DNA from: Mariniblastus sp.
Lineage (GTDB): Bacteria; Planctomycetota; Planctomycetia; Pirellulales; Pirellulaceae
DNA length: 64,000 nt
Direction of reading: 5' to 3'
Assembly: GCA_029251085.1 (NCBI GenBank)
Contig: JAQXDZ010000036.1
Span: 1 to 64,000 of the forward strand
In this document: positions 25,513 to 34,832 of the stretch, one piece after another
Layout: each line of letters starts with the position of its first letter
Position numbering within the stretch: position 1 is the stretch's first letter
Notes under the pieces: generated by a model
The model's input: the letters and a program-made list of their open reading frames with translations, nothing else
Told to the model about the DNA's origin: nothing
Database searches by the model: none
Made by a program: the position numbers and the translations under genes

Positions 25513-27589
25513 TAAAAAAGCGACCGAACTTTTTTCAAAATCGATCGACGGGGAACTCACCGAAGGAGAAGCCACTCAACTCGAGGCTCATCTTTCTAAC
25601 AGTGAAGCCGCCAAGGCATTCGCTGAACTTGCAAAAACTATCGACAAATCAATCGTCGAAAACAGTGGAATTTCCGACTCAAGCCTTGGAGAATCCGCAT
25701 TAAGCCAGGATGCTAAAAACAGAATGTCGGATTCGATTTTACGAGCCATGGAAAAAAACTCCAATCTCGCTGCCACACTACTCGATAGCAACGACTCACC
25801 CGAGGACCAGCAATTCGCTCTGCAAAGCCCCAAAGAAAACCAATTGCACGACTCACGCGAAACTTCTTCGCCTTACACCATCGTTCGCAAACTTGGTGAG
25901 GGTGGACTGGGCAATGTTTGGCTGGCAAGAGATGAAAAGCTGAATCGCAACGTGGCGATTAAAGAAATGAATAGCCACGCGTTGGAATCTCCAAACGCGT
26001 GGCAACGTTTCGAGCGAGAGGCTGAAATTACGGGGCAACTCGAGCATCCCAATGTGGTTTCCCTCTATCAATATGGAACCGATCGGAAAACAGGCGAGCC
26101 CTTTTATTCCATGCGATTTGTTGGGAAACGGACACTCGCTGACGCGATCACGGAATACCACGATCGCTGCCTTGCCGGCAAATGTGACCCATTGATTCTC
26201 CATCGATTATTAACCGCGTTTCTTGGCGTCTGTCAGGCGATTGCCTATGCTCATTCGCGAGGTGTGATTCACCGTGACCTGAAACCGGAAAATGTCGGAC
26301 TTGATAATTTTGGGCAGGTCATGGTGCTCGACTGGGGACTCGCAAAAGTAGTTGACGATAGCGACCTGAGTAGCCAGCTTTCCGGAGATGTTGAACTTTC
26401 TGGAGAAGCGCTTGCCGAAACTCTGGCTGGCGAAGTGATCGGAACCCCCCTTTTCATGTCGCCAGAACAGGCAGCAGGGGAGAGCGTTTCCCAACAAGCA
26501 GACATCTACGGACTTGGGGCCATTCTGTTTGCTATTTTGACAGGTTATGCCCCGCACGAACCTAAGAAATCTAAAACATCAGCGCCTCTCAAGATCAAGG
26601 AAGTTCTTAAGGATATCCAAAAGAGCGAGTCGCCACGACCAAGAGATCTCCGCTCAGATATTCCAATTGAACTAGAAGCAATTTGCATGAAAGCGATGGC
26701 GTTAAAAAAATTCGCCAGACACGACACCGCTTCTGAATTAGCAAATGATGTCGAACGCTGGATGGTTAATCAGGGGCAGCGGCAATCCGAATATGAGACG
26801 ATGCGTATGGAAGGTCGTGAGTTACGAACAAACACGCAAGCGTCAGTGAGAGACTTGGAAACGAATGTCCGATTCATGGCAGACCTGCCGCCAATTCAGG
26901 AACTCATCCGGGCCAAATCTGCGGAAGACACGAGCGCCTGGCGAGATCGATTAATCACGATTTTCTCTGGTTTACTGAAAGCAAAGTCAGACTATCGCAG
27001 CATCGTCTACAGTCGACTCGACGGCAAAGATTTCACAGAGCTTGTTCGTGTGGAACGACATAGCACCGTCCACTCCAACATTCGTTCGATTCCAAGAAGC
27101 CGGTTACGGGCAGGTACATCAAGCGAGTTTATCGAACGGGTTGGCCAAAATGACCCTGACGAAGTTTACACCTCACTCGCCTGTGGTGCTTTGCACGATG
27201 CAGAGAATTGCGAGAAGAAAGATGTAACCCTCTTTGCTGGAGTCCCTGTCTTTGATGCCCAAGAAGAGGATCTTTACGGAGTGGTCATCATTGAATGCGA
27301 TCTCGATCACATCCTAAAACAACAACTTAATCGACGGTTTGTCGCTACCGATATCATTGTCGCGTGCGACACTTATCAAACCATCCTGCATTCCAATGGA
27401 AATGATGGAATCGTCGATGACAGTGTTGGGAAACCTCTCCAGGCAACCCGTTCTGAATTGACCAAAGCAATTGCGCACCTCCAAGAAAAAATGGAGTACA
27501 TCGACAAAACTAATCAACAAGTTTACGGCGCTCGCCTTTGGCTCAATGCAAACCCTCACGGAATTATGTTCTTGCTGAGCCATGATTAA
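25502..27589 (+). CDS. Anti-sigma-like/Ser-Thr kinase/Cache-like sensor fusion
   Basis: A 695-residue protein starting at ATG 25502 inside the end of the sigma gene. Residues 1-60 (ATELFSKSIDGELTEGEATQLEAHLSNSEAAKAFAEL) resemble the N-terminal helices of anti-sigma factors. Residues about 120-430 form a Hanks kinase: GEGGLGNVWLARD, Lys in VAIKEM, HRDLKPENVGL, DWGLAK (planctomycete variant of DFG) and GTPLFMSPEQA. The last 240 residues (from about 455) read like a Cache-type ligand domain: YRSIVYSRLDGKDFTELVRVER, LFAGVPVFDAQEEDLYGVVIIECDLDHIL. Such domains normally sit outside the membrane, yet I see no transmembrane segment anywhere, so sensing would be cytoplasmic. It probably controls the coupled ECF sigma factor by phosphorylation or binding. 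Confidence 0.85.
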   Translation: MLNDKKATELFSKSIDGELTEGEATQLEAHLSNSEAAKAFAELAKTIDKSIVENSGISDSSLGESALSQDAKNRMSDSILRAMEKNSNLAATLLDSNDSPEDQQFALQSPKENQLHDSRETSSPYTIVRKLGEGGLGNVWLARDEKLNRNVAIKEMNSHALESPNAWQRFEREAEITGQLEHPNVVSLYQYGTDRKTGEPFYSMRFVGKRTLADAITEYHDRCLAGKCDPLILHRLLTAFLGVCQAIAYAHSRGVIHRDLKPENVGLDNFGQVMVLDWGLAKVVDDSDLSSQLSGDVELSGEALAETLAGEVIGTPLFMSPEQAAGESVSQQADIYGLGAILFAILTGYAPHEPKKSKTSAPLKIKEVLKDIQKSESPRPRDLRSDIPIELEAICMKAMALKKFARHDTASELANDVERWMVNQGQRQSEYETMRMEGRELRTNTQASVRDLETNVRFMADLPPIQELIRAKSAEDTSAWRDRLITIFSGLLKAKSDYRSIVYSRLDGKDFTELVRVERHSTVHSNIRSIPRSRLRAGTSSEFIERVGQNDPDEVYTSLACGALHDAENCEKKDVTLFAGVPVFDAQEEDLYGVVIIECDLDHILKQQLNRRFVATDIIVACDTYQTILHSNGNDGIVDDSVGKPLQATRSELTKAIAHLQEKMEYIDKTNQQVYGARLWLNANPHGIMFLLSHD

Positions 27590-27887
27590 CGCGACTCAGC
27601 GGCGAGCTACTCTTGAATTGGTGCGTGATCCCACTAAACACGACCTATCCAAGTTCAGTTTCTTTGAAAATCTTAGTTTGCCCCTCATTTGGCTCGCAGC
27701 ATGTGGATTTTTGGAGGATTCCGGTCAACCGCTGGACCGACCTCCAGTTTTGCAAGAAAGAAAGTGAAGTACGTCTAACGCACACTCGTCACCATTTGCT
27801 AAGATATTCATCTCAAAGACGATCGGCCAATATTTTTAACCGTTTGAATTCTCGAATTCACATTAACCTTTTTTGTGGAACCAACCG

Positions 27888-29168
27888 ATGAAGACTCGCA
27901 TTTTTCTATCGTATCCAGCAGCAGCTGTCCTGTGTTTACTTGTTTCGGCTCAAACATTTGGACAACAGCCAAACTGGCCAACGTTTCGGGGCCCCGAACG
28001 AACCGGCGTCTCGACCGAGACTGGACTCCTCACAGACTGGCCATCGCAAGGTCCAAAATTAGTCTGGGAAGCCGAGGGCTGCGGCCGTGGATACGCAAGC
28101 ATTGCCGTAGATGGGGAGCGTCTCTACACATTGGGCGATGGATTATCATCCGAGTCAAATAAAGATGAATACATGTCCTGCTTTGATCGTGAATCGGGAA
28201 AGAGGATCTGGAGAACAAAGACAGGGCCTGCATGGAACCAAGGGCCAGACAATTGGCAGAGTTCGCGCAGCACACCAACGGTAGACGGCGATCGGGTTTA
28301 CGTCATCACGCCATTTGGAAAATTGATTTGTCTTCATACCGATGGCAAGGAACTTTGGAAAATTGACTTAAAGAAAAAGTTTCAAGGTAAAAAAGCGGAT
28401 AGCTGGGGCTATAGCGAATCAGTATTGATCGATGGCGACCACCTAATTTGCACGCCGGGCGGCACCAAGAACACGATGGTGGCTCTCGACAAAAAAACTG
28501 GCAAGCTTAAATGGTCGACGGTTCGCGATGGCGACCGAGGGGCCGGGCACGCTTCAGTCGTGATCGCGAATGTCGGCGGGACTAAGGTCTACGTGCAAAC
28601 CACGGGTAGCGGTGCCCTCGGCGTTCGTGCGTCAGATGGTGAACTGCTTTGGTCTTACGAGATCGATAGAACAACCGCCGTGATTCCGACCCCAATTGTG
28701 CGGGATGACCTCGTTTTCTTTTCCGCCGGATATAAAAGAGGCGGTGCGCTGTTAAAGCAATCTGGTTCAGGTGGAAAAGTTAAAATCGACGAAATCTACG
28801 GACTCAAACCAAGCCTTGCGAATAAGCACGGCGGTATCATCCTCATGGGCGACTACTTGTTCGGCGACTCCGACGACAAAGGACTCCCGTTTTGTGCCGA
28901 CCTGATGACCGGAGAGATTAAATGGAAATCAAGAGGCTCAGGTAAGAAATCAGCAAGCGTGATTGGAGCCGATGGTCACGTCTATGTCCGCTACAGCAAT
29001 GGAGTCATGACTCTCGTCAAAGCGGATCCCAGTTCGTTTCAAGAGGTAGCAAACTTCAAAGTCCCTGGAAGTGGAGATCGTCCCAGTTGGGCTCACCCTG
29101 TAATCGTCGGTGGTCGGCTCTATCTACGAGAGGATGACAAAATCCTCTGTTATTCAATTGAACGCTAA
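27888..29168 (+). CDS. Secreted PQQ-type beta-propeller protein
   Basis: 426 residues with a signal peptide (MKTRIFLSYPAAAVLCLLVSAQTFG) cleaved before QQPNWPTFRGP, the WPxFRGPxxTGVS opening that marks a very large planctomycete family. The body consists of BamB/PQQ-dehydrogenase-like blades with repeated motifs such as DRESGKRIWRTKTG, DGKELWKIDLKKK, DKKTGKLKWSTV, ASDGELLWSYEI and DLMTGEIKWKS. No quinone-ligand set of true alcohol dehydrogenases is seen, so it is more likely a periplasmic or cell-surface binding protein. The ATG at 27888 is preferred to the frame opening at 27873. An intrinsic terminator follows. A second member lies at 30618. Confidence 0.86.
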   Translation: MKTRIFLSYPAAAVLCLLVSAQTFGQQPNWPTFRGPERTGVSTETGLLTDWPSQGPKLVWEAEGCGRGYASIAVDGERLYTLGDGLSSESNKDEYMSCFDRESGKRIWRTKTGPAWNQGPDNWQSSRSTPTVDGDRVYVITPFGKLICLHTDGKELWKIDLKKKFQGKKADSWGYSESVLIDGDHLICTPGGTKNTMVALDKKTGKLKWSTVRDGDRGAGHASVVIANVGGTKVYVQTTGSGALGVRASDGELLWSYEIDRTTAVIPTPIVRDDLVFFSAGYKRGGALLKQSGSGGKVKIDEIYGLKPSLANKHGGIILMGDYLFGDSDDKGLPFCADLMTGEIKWKSRGSGKKSASVIGADGHVYVRYSNGVMTLVKADPSSFQEVANFKVPGSGDRPSWAHPVIVGGRLYLREDDKILCYSIER

Positions 29169-29210
29169 TTAACTCTTGGACAGCAGTCTAAGCATCTCCA
29201 AACTATTTAG

Positions 29211-29250
29211 ACCCGAACTGCGGCAATTGATGCTGGGGTTCGGGTTTTTT
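29211..29250 (+). terminator. Intrinsic terminator after the first beta-propeller gene
   Basis: ACCCGAAC (29211-29218) pairs with GTTCGGGT (29238-29245), with a run of Ts to 29250. Confidence 0.88.
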
Positions 29251-29669
29251 ATTTAATAACATTGCAAACCTGAATGAAAAATGGGACGTGTCCCTACGCT
29301 TTGACTCTGGAATCTCGCGAACTAATCGAGTATTAAGTTGTTAATTCGCTCAGCAATCTGCTCAAATCCTCGCTATACTTAGGAACAGTATTCAAACTGC
29401 GGTTCAGACTTCATACTGATTTTTAAGATTTTAAACTTAGACTTCAGATTTTTAAATTTCATACAGGACCCATGCAAACCTTTGCAGAATTTTTGGACAG
29501 GAATAGGCAAACAAGAATGCTCTTTCAGGATTCTGCTAACTAGCTGGTGTAATGCAAGGTGATTTCGAGTGCTTGTTTAGACAACTCCGACTACAGCTTG
29601 CTTACTAAAAATATTGATCGGCTCGAACTTGCGTGAAATATTTTATTGTCGGTAGACAAGGAGAGTTAT
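29251..29669. other. AT-rich intergenic region with imperfect direct repeat
   Basis: About 420 bases without a gene. Around 29406-29462 the element AGACTTCA...GATTTTTAA occurs twice with small differences; function unknown. Confidence 0.4.
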
Positions 29670-30251
29670 GTGATTGCCGTCTGTTTTCAGTGTGGATCGC
29701 CTAAGTCAGGCCCGATGACTAAATGTGAGTTCTGTCAAAAGAAACCCGTGCACCATCGCGATCGTGTTGTTTCAATGGCACTTTCCAATGAATGTCTCAG
29801 TGAAAAAAATCTGAAAATTGGCAGCCAGTACATCAAAGAAAAAAAACGGATCCCAAAGTTTCACAAGAAAGTTGCACTGAAAGCAGCTCAACTGATGGAG
29901 TCCTACATCGAAGTCGATGATGGACGAAACTCAGACTCGATTGATCTGTCGTCTGCGTTCTTTCAGTTCGAATTCGATGCAGGAGAACAGGGGCGGCCTA
30001 AATTTGTAACCGTTCACTGCATCGGGAAGCCAGCGAATTTATCAGATACTGAATTCAGTCAATTCCATAAGAAAAAAACTTACCACACCCTTCAGTGGGA
30101 AGTCGGTAATGAAATTACCCAAGAACAGGTATCCGCCAATCAGGACGATGATGGAGACGTCTACATTTGGTATCGTTGGATTAGCGACAATTGGCACGGC
30201 AAATTTGTTCCTAAGGCTGAATTTGAACAAATTAAAAGCGTGGAGTTGTAA
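29670..30251 (+). CDS. Zinc-ribbon protein of unknown function
   Basis: The frame opens at 29646, but GTG 29670 has a perfect AAGGAG at 29658-29663, seven bases upstream, and is preferred; it gives 193 residues. The N-terminus holds a zinc ribbon, FQCGSPKSGPMTKCEFCQKKP (C-x2-C type partner CEFC preceded by CFQC). The rest is a mixed alpha/beta domain with a conserved-looking WYRWISDNWHGKFVPKAEFE end and an acidic DDDGDVYIW stretch. No signal peptide or membrane segment. I do not recognise the family. It lies between the two beta-propeller genes but is separated from the first by a terminator and from the second by 366 bases. Confidence 0.65.
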   Translation: MIAVCFQCGSPKSGPMTKCEFCQKKPVHHRDRVVSMALSNECLSEKNLKIGSQYIKEKKRIPKFHKKVALKAAQLMESYIEVDDGRNSDSIDLSSAFFQFEFDAGEQGRPKFVTVHCIGKPANLSDTEFSQFHKKKTYHTLQWEVGNEITQEQVSANQDDDGDVYIWYRWISDNWHGKFVPKAEFEQIKSVEL

Positions 30252-30617
30252 AGCCGAACGAGGCACTTGAACATCGTTGCTAAACTGGTCCCACACAACT
30301 TGTGTTTCAGCCTCCGCTCAAGCATCGTGAACAAGCCATAGCGAGAGTGTTGTTTCCTATCTGCCTCTCCAATTTAGAATGATCTAAACTTCAAATGCCA
30401 TTTCGCTCGGCAACCGAGACGGTTTGTAGACCTCGTTTTCGAGAACGCCGCTCAGGAGAACCGAATTGAGGGTTACATCCTCCGAAAAACGCTGCAAAAT
30501 ATTGTTTTGCCACACTAATTTAACTTCGTTTGAAAACCTGCCGGCAATAGGTTATCTCCGGATGGTTTTTGCGGGATGGGCAACATGAAAACGTTCACCC
30601 TGTTAGAAAAGAACCTG
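30252..30617. other. Intergenic stretch, nothing recognised
   Basis: 366 bases before the second beta-propeller gene; no credible gene or strong structure. Confidence 0.4.
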
Positions 30618-31931
30618 ATGAAAACTAAATTCTTCGCTTTTTTGTGCTTACTTAGCTTGGGATTCAATGCGAGCGTCGATGGTCAGTCACCCGATTGGCC
30701 TCAGTTTCGCGGGCCAGACGGCAACGGAGTGGTTAGCGAACTGAATTTCCCGGAAACGTGGAGCGAAAGTGAAAATGTCGCGTGGAGCGTCGATCTACCT
30801 GGCGGCGGCCTGTCGTCGCCCATTGTCTCACAAGGTCAGATTTTTCTCACCACCGCCGTCGGAGCAAAGCCTCCGGTTAGCTTCATGGAGGGGGTAGGGG
30901 ATATGCGTCCCAAAAAGCCTGACACAAAAGTTAAATTCAAGGTCGTTTCTTACAACCTCGAGGACGGAAAGCAGTTGTGGGAATCGACCATCGTCGAACA
31001 ACAGCCCGAATTTCCAATCCATGGCTCGAACTCGTACGCCACAGAATCTCCCGCGACCGATGGGAAACGCGTATTTGTCTATTTTGCCGCAGTCGGAATC
31101 GTGACTGCGTTTGATTTGGACGGAAAGGAAATCTGGCGTCAGGAGATCGGAGCCTTTCCAACCGGCAACGGATTCGGAACGGGAAGTTCACTAACCCTTG
31201 GAGACGGAAATGTTTTTGTCCAATGCGATAACGATGAGAAATCCTTTATCGTGGCGTTCGATGGAGCCACTGGGAAAATCCGTTGGCGAAAAGAGCGAGA
31301 AGGCCGGACGTCTTGGTCCACTCCTTTATTTTGGAAAAACAAAAATCGAAATGAGTTAGTCGCTTGCGGTTCGGGTTTTGTGCGATCTTATGACCCGAAA
31401 ACTGGTGATGAACTTTGGAACATGACAGACGTTGGAATGTCTTTTAGTGCTTCACCGGCTGCTGACGATCAAAAGATTTATTTTGGCAATAGCGGGCCAC
31501 GAAGTAACGGCCCCTTGGTTGCCATCAACGACTCGATGTCTGGGACCAATGCTTTCGCAGCGGATTTGAAAACCGAAGGACTGGAGTGGATGGTAATGCA
31601 AGCTGGTCCAGGCCTTGCTTCGCCTGTCGCGGTTAGTGGCAACATCTACATTCCCAGCCGCCAGAAACTGACCTGCTATTCTACGGCTGACGGTTCGGTC
31701 AGCTTCAAAGAAAGAACAAGTCTTGGCTCAATGGCTGCTTCCATGTGGGCTGCCGGCGATCGCATCTTCATGATGGATGAAACAGGGAAAACCGTTGTTC
31801 TCGAGGCGACCGACAGCATGAAAGTTATCGCAACTAACCAAATTGCGGACGACCTGTTCTGGTCAACACCTGCAGTTGCCGGAAATTCATTGCTGATTCG
31901 TGGTGTCAAAAAGCTTTACTGCATCCGCTAG
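30618..31931 (+). CDS. Secreted PQQ-type beta-propeller protein (second copy)
   Basis: 437 residues with signal peptide MKTKFFAFLCLLSLGFNASVDG, then SPDWPQFRGPDGNGVV, the same mature start as the gene at 27888. Propeller blades carry NLEDGKQLWESTIV, DLDGKEIWRQEIG, DGATGKIRWRKERE, DPKTGDELWNMTDV. The two proteins are clearly related but diverged, not a recent duplication. ATG 30618 begins right at the signal peptide; ATG 30576 and 30585 are alternatives upstream. As for its relative, binding rather than catalysis is inferred. Confidence 0.85.
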   Translation: MKTKFFAFLCLLSLGFNASVDGQSPDWPQFRGPDGNGVVSELNFPETWSESENVAWSVDLPGGGLSSPIVSQGQIFLTTAVGAKPPVSFMEGVGDMRPKKPDTKVKFKVVSYNLEDGKQLWESTIVEQQPEFPIHGSNSYATESPATDGKRVFVYFAAVGIVTAFDLDGKEIWRQEIGAFPTGNGFGTGSSLTLGDGNVFVQCDNDEKSFIVAFDGATGKIRWRKEREGRTSWSTPLFWKNKNRNELVACGSGFVRSYDPKTGDELWNMTDVGMSFSASPAADDQKIYFGNSGPRSNGPLVAINDSMSGTNAFAADLKTEGLEWMVMQAGPGLASPVAVSGNIYIPSRQKLTCYSTADGSVSFKERTSLGSMAASMWAAGDRIFMMDETGKTVVLEATDSMKVIATNQIADDLFWSTPAVAGNSLLIRGVKKLYCIR

Positions 31932-32044
31932 TTCTAATTCCTTCAACAGATTCATGGCGAGAGCTCCTCTGTTGGGAGTCTCTGAACCGCCAGCGCCCCC
32001 AGATTGTTAATCCACAGCGATTTTAAAAGTGACTTGTTAATTCC

Positions 32045-32539
32045 ATGAAATACTACCAACACCACTTTGAAGACGTGAAGAGTTACCTCCATCATCGGCC
32101 ACCCTATCTGTTGGTTGATCAGGTCGTTTCGGTGTCATCAACCGAGGTGGTAACTCAAAAGACCGTGACAGGTGAAGAGGGGTTTATCAAAGGGCACTTT
32201 CCCGGTGCTCCAATTTTCCCCGGCGCGATGATGCACGAATTGACGACGCAATCCGCAGGCATCTTAATCGCTTCCTACTTCAATCCCATGGAAGAATTCA
32301 ACACCGAGGATCCTTTTTTTAACGAATATGCATTAGGCGTTCTCGTTAAAACCAAGCACGCCAGATACAAAGGATTTGCGAGACCGGGCGATGTGTTGAC
32401 TACGACCGTCTCGCTAAACGAACAAGTCAGCGAAGTGTTTGACTTCTCTGCGGTCGTCAAAGTGGATGGAAAAACAATTATGAAAAATGGTTTTCAGCTA
32501 ATGAACATCAAGTCCTCGGTTCTTCAAGGAACCGAGTAA
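32045..32539 (+). CDS. FabZ/FabA-like 3-hydroxyacyl-ACP dehydratase
   Basis: Single hot-dog-fold protein of 164 residues. The active-site helix motif GHFPGAPIFPGAMMHELTTQ (about residues 56-75) contains the catalytic His and the Glu position of FabZ-type dehydratases, and the N-terminal YLHHRPPYLLVDQVVSV matches the FabZ HRYPFLLVD signature. The enzyme would remove water from 3-hydroxyacyl-ACP during fatty acid elongation. It has no lpxA, lpxD or fab neighbour, so it may serve a special acyl pathway rather than the main cycle; hence no gene symbol. It is preceded by 113 bases after the beta-propeller gene. Confidence 0.82.
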   Translation: MKYYQHHFEDVKSYLHHRPPYLLVDQVVSVSSTEVVTQKTVTGEEGFIKGHFPGAPIFPGAMMHELTTQSAGILIASYFNPMEEFNTEDPFFNEYALGVLVKTKHARYKGFARPGDVLTTTVSLNEQVSEVFDFSAVVKVDGKTIMKNGFQLMNIKSSVLQGTE

Positions 32540-32584
32540 CTCGTTTTTACATCTGGCCCGAAACTCTGCAATCTGTACAACCCG

Positions 32585-33100
32585 TTAAGCCGCATGGCTA
32601 AGGTGGAGTTCAGCGTGTTCGGAATCACTTAGGATTGAGTCGGCTGTTTTCAACTCCTCTACGCCTGCATTGATTACCACGAGATATCTTCCAGCCTTAA
32701 GATGATCTTCGAACTTGAGAATATGCTTTTTTTCGATTCCCAAGGCACCAAGCCATCCCAACACACCACCAGCAGTCGCGCCGGCAACTGCACCTTCGAC
32801 TCCGCCTAATAAAGTGGATGTCAACGAACCAGCGACCACTAAGGGGCCGGCACCCGGTATCCAAACCAACGCAGCACCGGCAAGGACGCCAAACAAACCA
32901 CCCATCCAAGCCGTCCCCGTTGCAGTCTTTTTCGCGACGTCGCAAGCAGTAACGAAACCGTGAATCTGTTTTTCGCACTGTAGATCTTTGGCCAAAATTG
33001 AAATTTTATCGGCTGGAACTCCACCCTCGATCAATTGCCCAACCGCGGACTCAGCCTCTGATATCTTATTAAACGCAGCGACAGTTACCGGCTCGCTCAT
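32585..33100 (-). CDS. YflT/GSP17M-type stress protein with glycine-rich membrane domain
   Basis: 171 residues. The N-terminal 45 residues (VTVAAFNKISEAESAVGQLIEGGVPADKISILAKD) match the heat-induced stress protein YflT/general stress protein 17M domain. Residues about 60-125 are glycine/alanine-rich and hydrophobic (WMGGLFGVLAGAALVWIPGAGPLVVAGSLTSTLLGGVEGAVAGATAGGVLGWLGALG), resembling glycine-zipper membrane segments. The C-terminus returns to a soluble FEDHLKAGRYLVVINAG element. Family members respond to heat, salt or envelope stress. First gene from the right of a minus-strand block that ends here (HdeD, two PLD proteins, this one), suggesting a shared stress role. Confidence 0.8.
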   Translation of the reverse strand: MSEPVTVAAFNKISEAESAVGQLIEGGVPADKISILAKDLQCEKQIHGFVTACDVAKKTATGTAWMGGLFGVLAGAALVWIPGAGPLVVAGSLTSTLLGGVEGAVAGATAGGVLGWLGALGIEKKHILKFEDHLKAGRYLVVINAGVEELKTADSILSDSEHAELHLSHAA

Positions 33101-33302
33101 GGCGAAATTCCTTTAAAGCTTAAAATCAATTGAATAAATGTTGTTGCCGCACAATGCCGATTCATGAAAACAGAACGTACGGCACGGGACTTTGACCGAC
33201 TCTACAAAAACTTCGATCTCAGTCTAACGAAATCTCTCGTCATCGTCACGTATCCGGAAATCAATTCTCGCCCGCGACTTTTTCGAATTTCAAAAAAATG
33301 CC

Positions 33303-34754
33303 CTAAAGGATAGGCCCAAGAGTCGCCAAGGTGTTATTCCAGAGCCGAATCGAAAAGGACCACTCGTCCACCATTTCCTTGGTAACTTGCTGAGAATTTT
33401 TGAGGTACTGCTGCTGCCGCTGGCGGACACTACCCGTCAATTCCTGATCATAAAACAGAATGTTATTTTCATAATTGAGTTCAAAACTTCGGCGATCCAT
33501 ATTTGCAGAACCAATCAAAGTAACCTCCCCATCAAGCGTTAACGACTTGGTGTGCAAGACTCCATGCTGATATTCATAAATCTCCACTCCTGCGTCCAGC
33601 AATTCCTGGTAATAACTGCGACTTGCCGCGGCAACAATGAACGAATCGTTTCTTGCCGGAAAAATAATCTTCGTTTTCACGCCTCGCCAGGCAGCCGCAC
33701 AAAGCGCATTTTGAATCGATGAATCCGGAACATAATAAGGCGTGGTGATGGTCAACTCATGACGAGCCGCGTAAAACAAAGACTCAAACATTTCTGACAT
33801 CGCAGAGTTTCGAGCCGTCGGCCCTGTACCTATAACCTGAGCCGGAAACCCGGGCCTCGGGGCGGGCACGGGTTCTCGCAAGTAATGCGTCAAATCCTCA
33901 TGAACGCTACTCATCCAGTCACCAACAAACAACTGCTGATTCTGTCGCACGATTGGCCCCTCGAATCGGAGCACCGCATCCACCCACGGAGCATATTTAG
34001 CCTTTACCAAAAACTCGGCATCGGCACAATTTTGACTACCGCAATACGTAATCGCACCATCAATCACCACAATTTTCCGGTGATTACGAAGATCCAAACG
34101 CCCAACGAGTGGACGAATCAATAAACTCCCAATCGGCAACGCCGTGGCGACATTCACTCCGGCGGAAACCATCCGCTCCCAATGTTCCGAGCGGATCATT
34201 GATCTCGAACCAAGGTCATCGACGATCGCTCGACAAGTCACCCCGCGTCCCGCAGCGCGGATTAAAGCTTCAACCATTCGTAAGCCGTTGTTATCCGGGA
34301 GCCAGATATAAAACAAAACATGTACGTGGTCAGTCGCTTTATCGATATCCGCAACCATTGCATCAATCACTGAGTTGGAATCTTTGAGCAACGCTGCCGT
34401 GTTTCCACCCAGCGGTGCAAATCCGCTGATCGACTCGCCAGTATTAAACAGGTGCTGATATTGATCAGGAATAATCGGAATTGCATTCTCTGAATCAGCC
34501 GCAACTACTTCTGCTACCGGGGGAATTTTTGAAAGAATTTTATGAATTCTAGCAACGCGGCGATGACCGATGTTCACTTCACCAAAAAAGAGATAAGCGG
34601 CCATTCCCAAGCCAGGCACTGAGACAATGACTGCCACCCAAGCGATCCGTGAAGCCGGATCGCGGTGAGCCCGCGTCATTACCCTGAGAACCAAACACAC
34701 CTCTGCCAACAAATGCAGAGCAATCCCAATCATCGTCAGGTGGGCTATTGTCAT
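33303..34754 (-). CDS. cls: Cardiolipin synthase
   Basis: Condenses two phosphatidylglycerols to cardiolipin. The 483-residue chain has two N-terminal membrane segments (about 4-22 and 38-57, SRIAWVAVIVSVPGLGMAAYLFFGE, the ClsA signature) and two phospholipase D catalytic motifs: LRNHRKIVVIDGAITYCGSQN and VLHTKSLTLDGEVTLIGSANMDRRS, each with H-x-K-x4-D. Length equals that of ClsA. The next gene upstream encodes another PLD-superfamily protein of the ClsC type, so two cardiolipin-type synthases lie side by side. Start ATG at 34754. Confidence 0.93.
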   Translation of the reverse strand: MTIAHLTMIGIALHLLAEVCLVLRVMTRAHRDPASRIAWVAVIVSVPGLGMAAYLFFGEVNIGHRRVARIHKILSKIPPVAEVVAADSENAIPIIPDQYQHLFNTGESISGFAPLGGNTAALLKDSNSVIDAMVADIDKATDHVHVLFYIWLPDNNGLRMVEALIRAAGRGVTCRAIVDDLGSRSMIRSEHWERMVSAGVNVATALPIGSLLIRPLVGRLDLRNHRKIVVIDGAITYCGSQNCADAEFLVKAKYAPWVDAVLRFEGPIVRQNQQLFVGDWMSSVHEDLTHYLREPVPAPRPGFPAQVIGTGPTARNSAMSEMFESLFYAARHELTITTPYYVPDSSIQNALCAAAWRGVKTKIIFPARNDSFIVAAASRSYYQELLDAGVEIYEYQHGVLHTKSLTLDGEVTLIGSANMDRRSFELNYENNILFYDQELTGSVRQRQQQYLKNSQQVTKEMVDEWSFSIRLWNNTLATLGPIL

Positions 34755-34832
34755 CGATATTCAACCATCTTTCGTGCGTTGGCAATCAGTCGTCAACGTC
34801 TTAAAAAACATTCCCAAGTCGATTTCTGAAAA

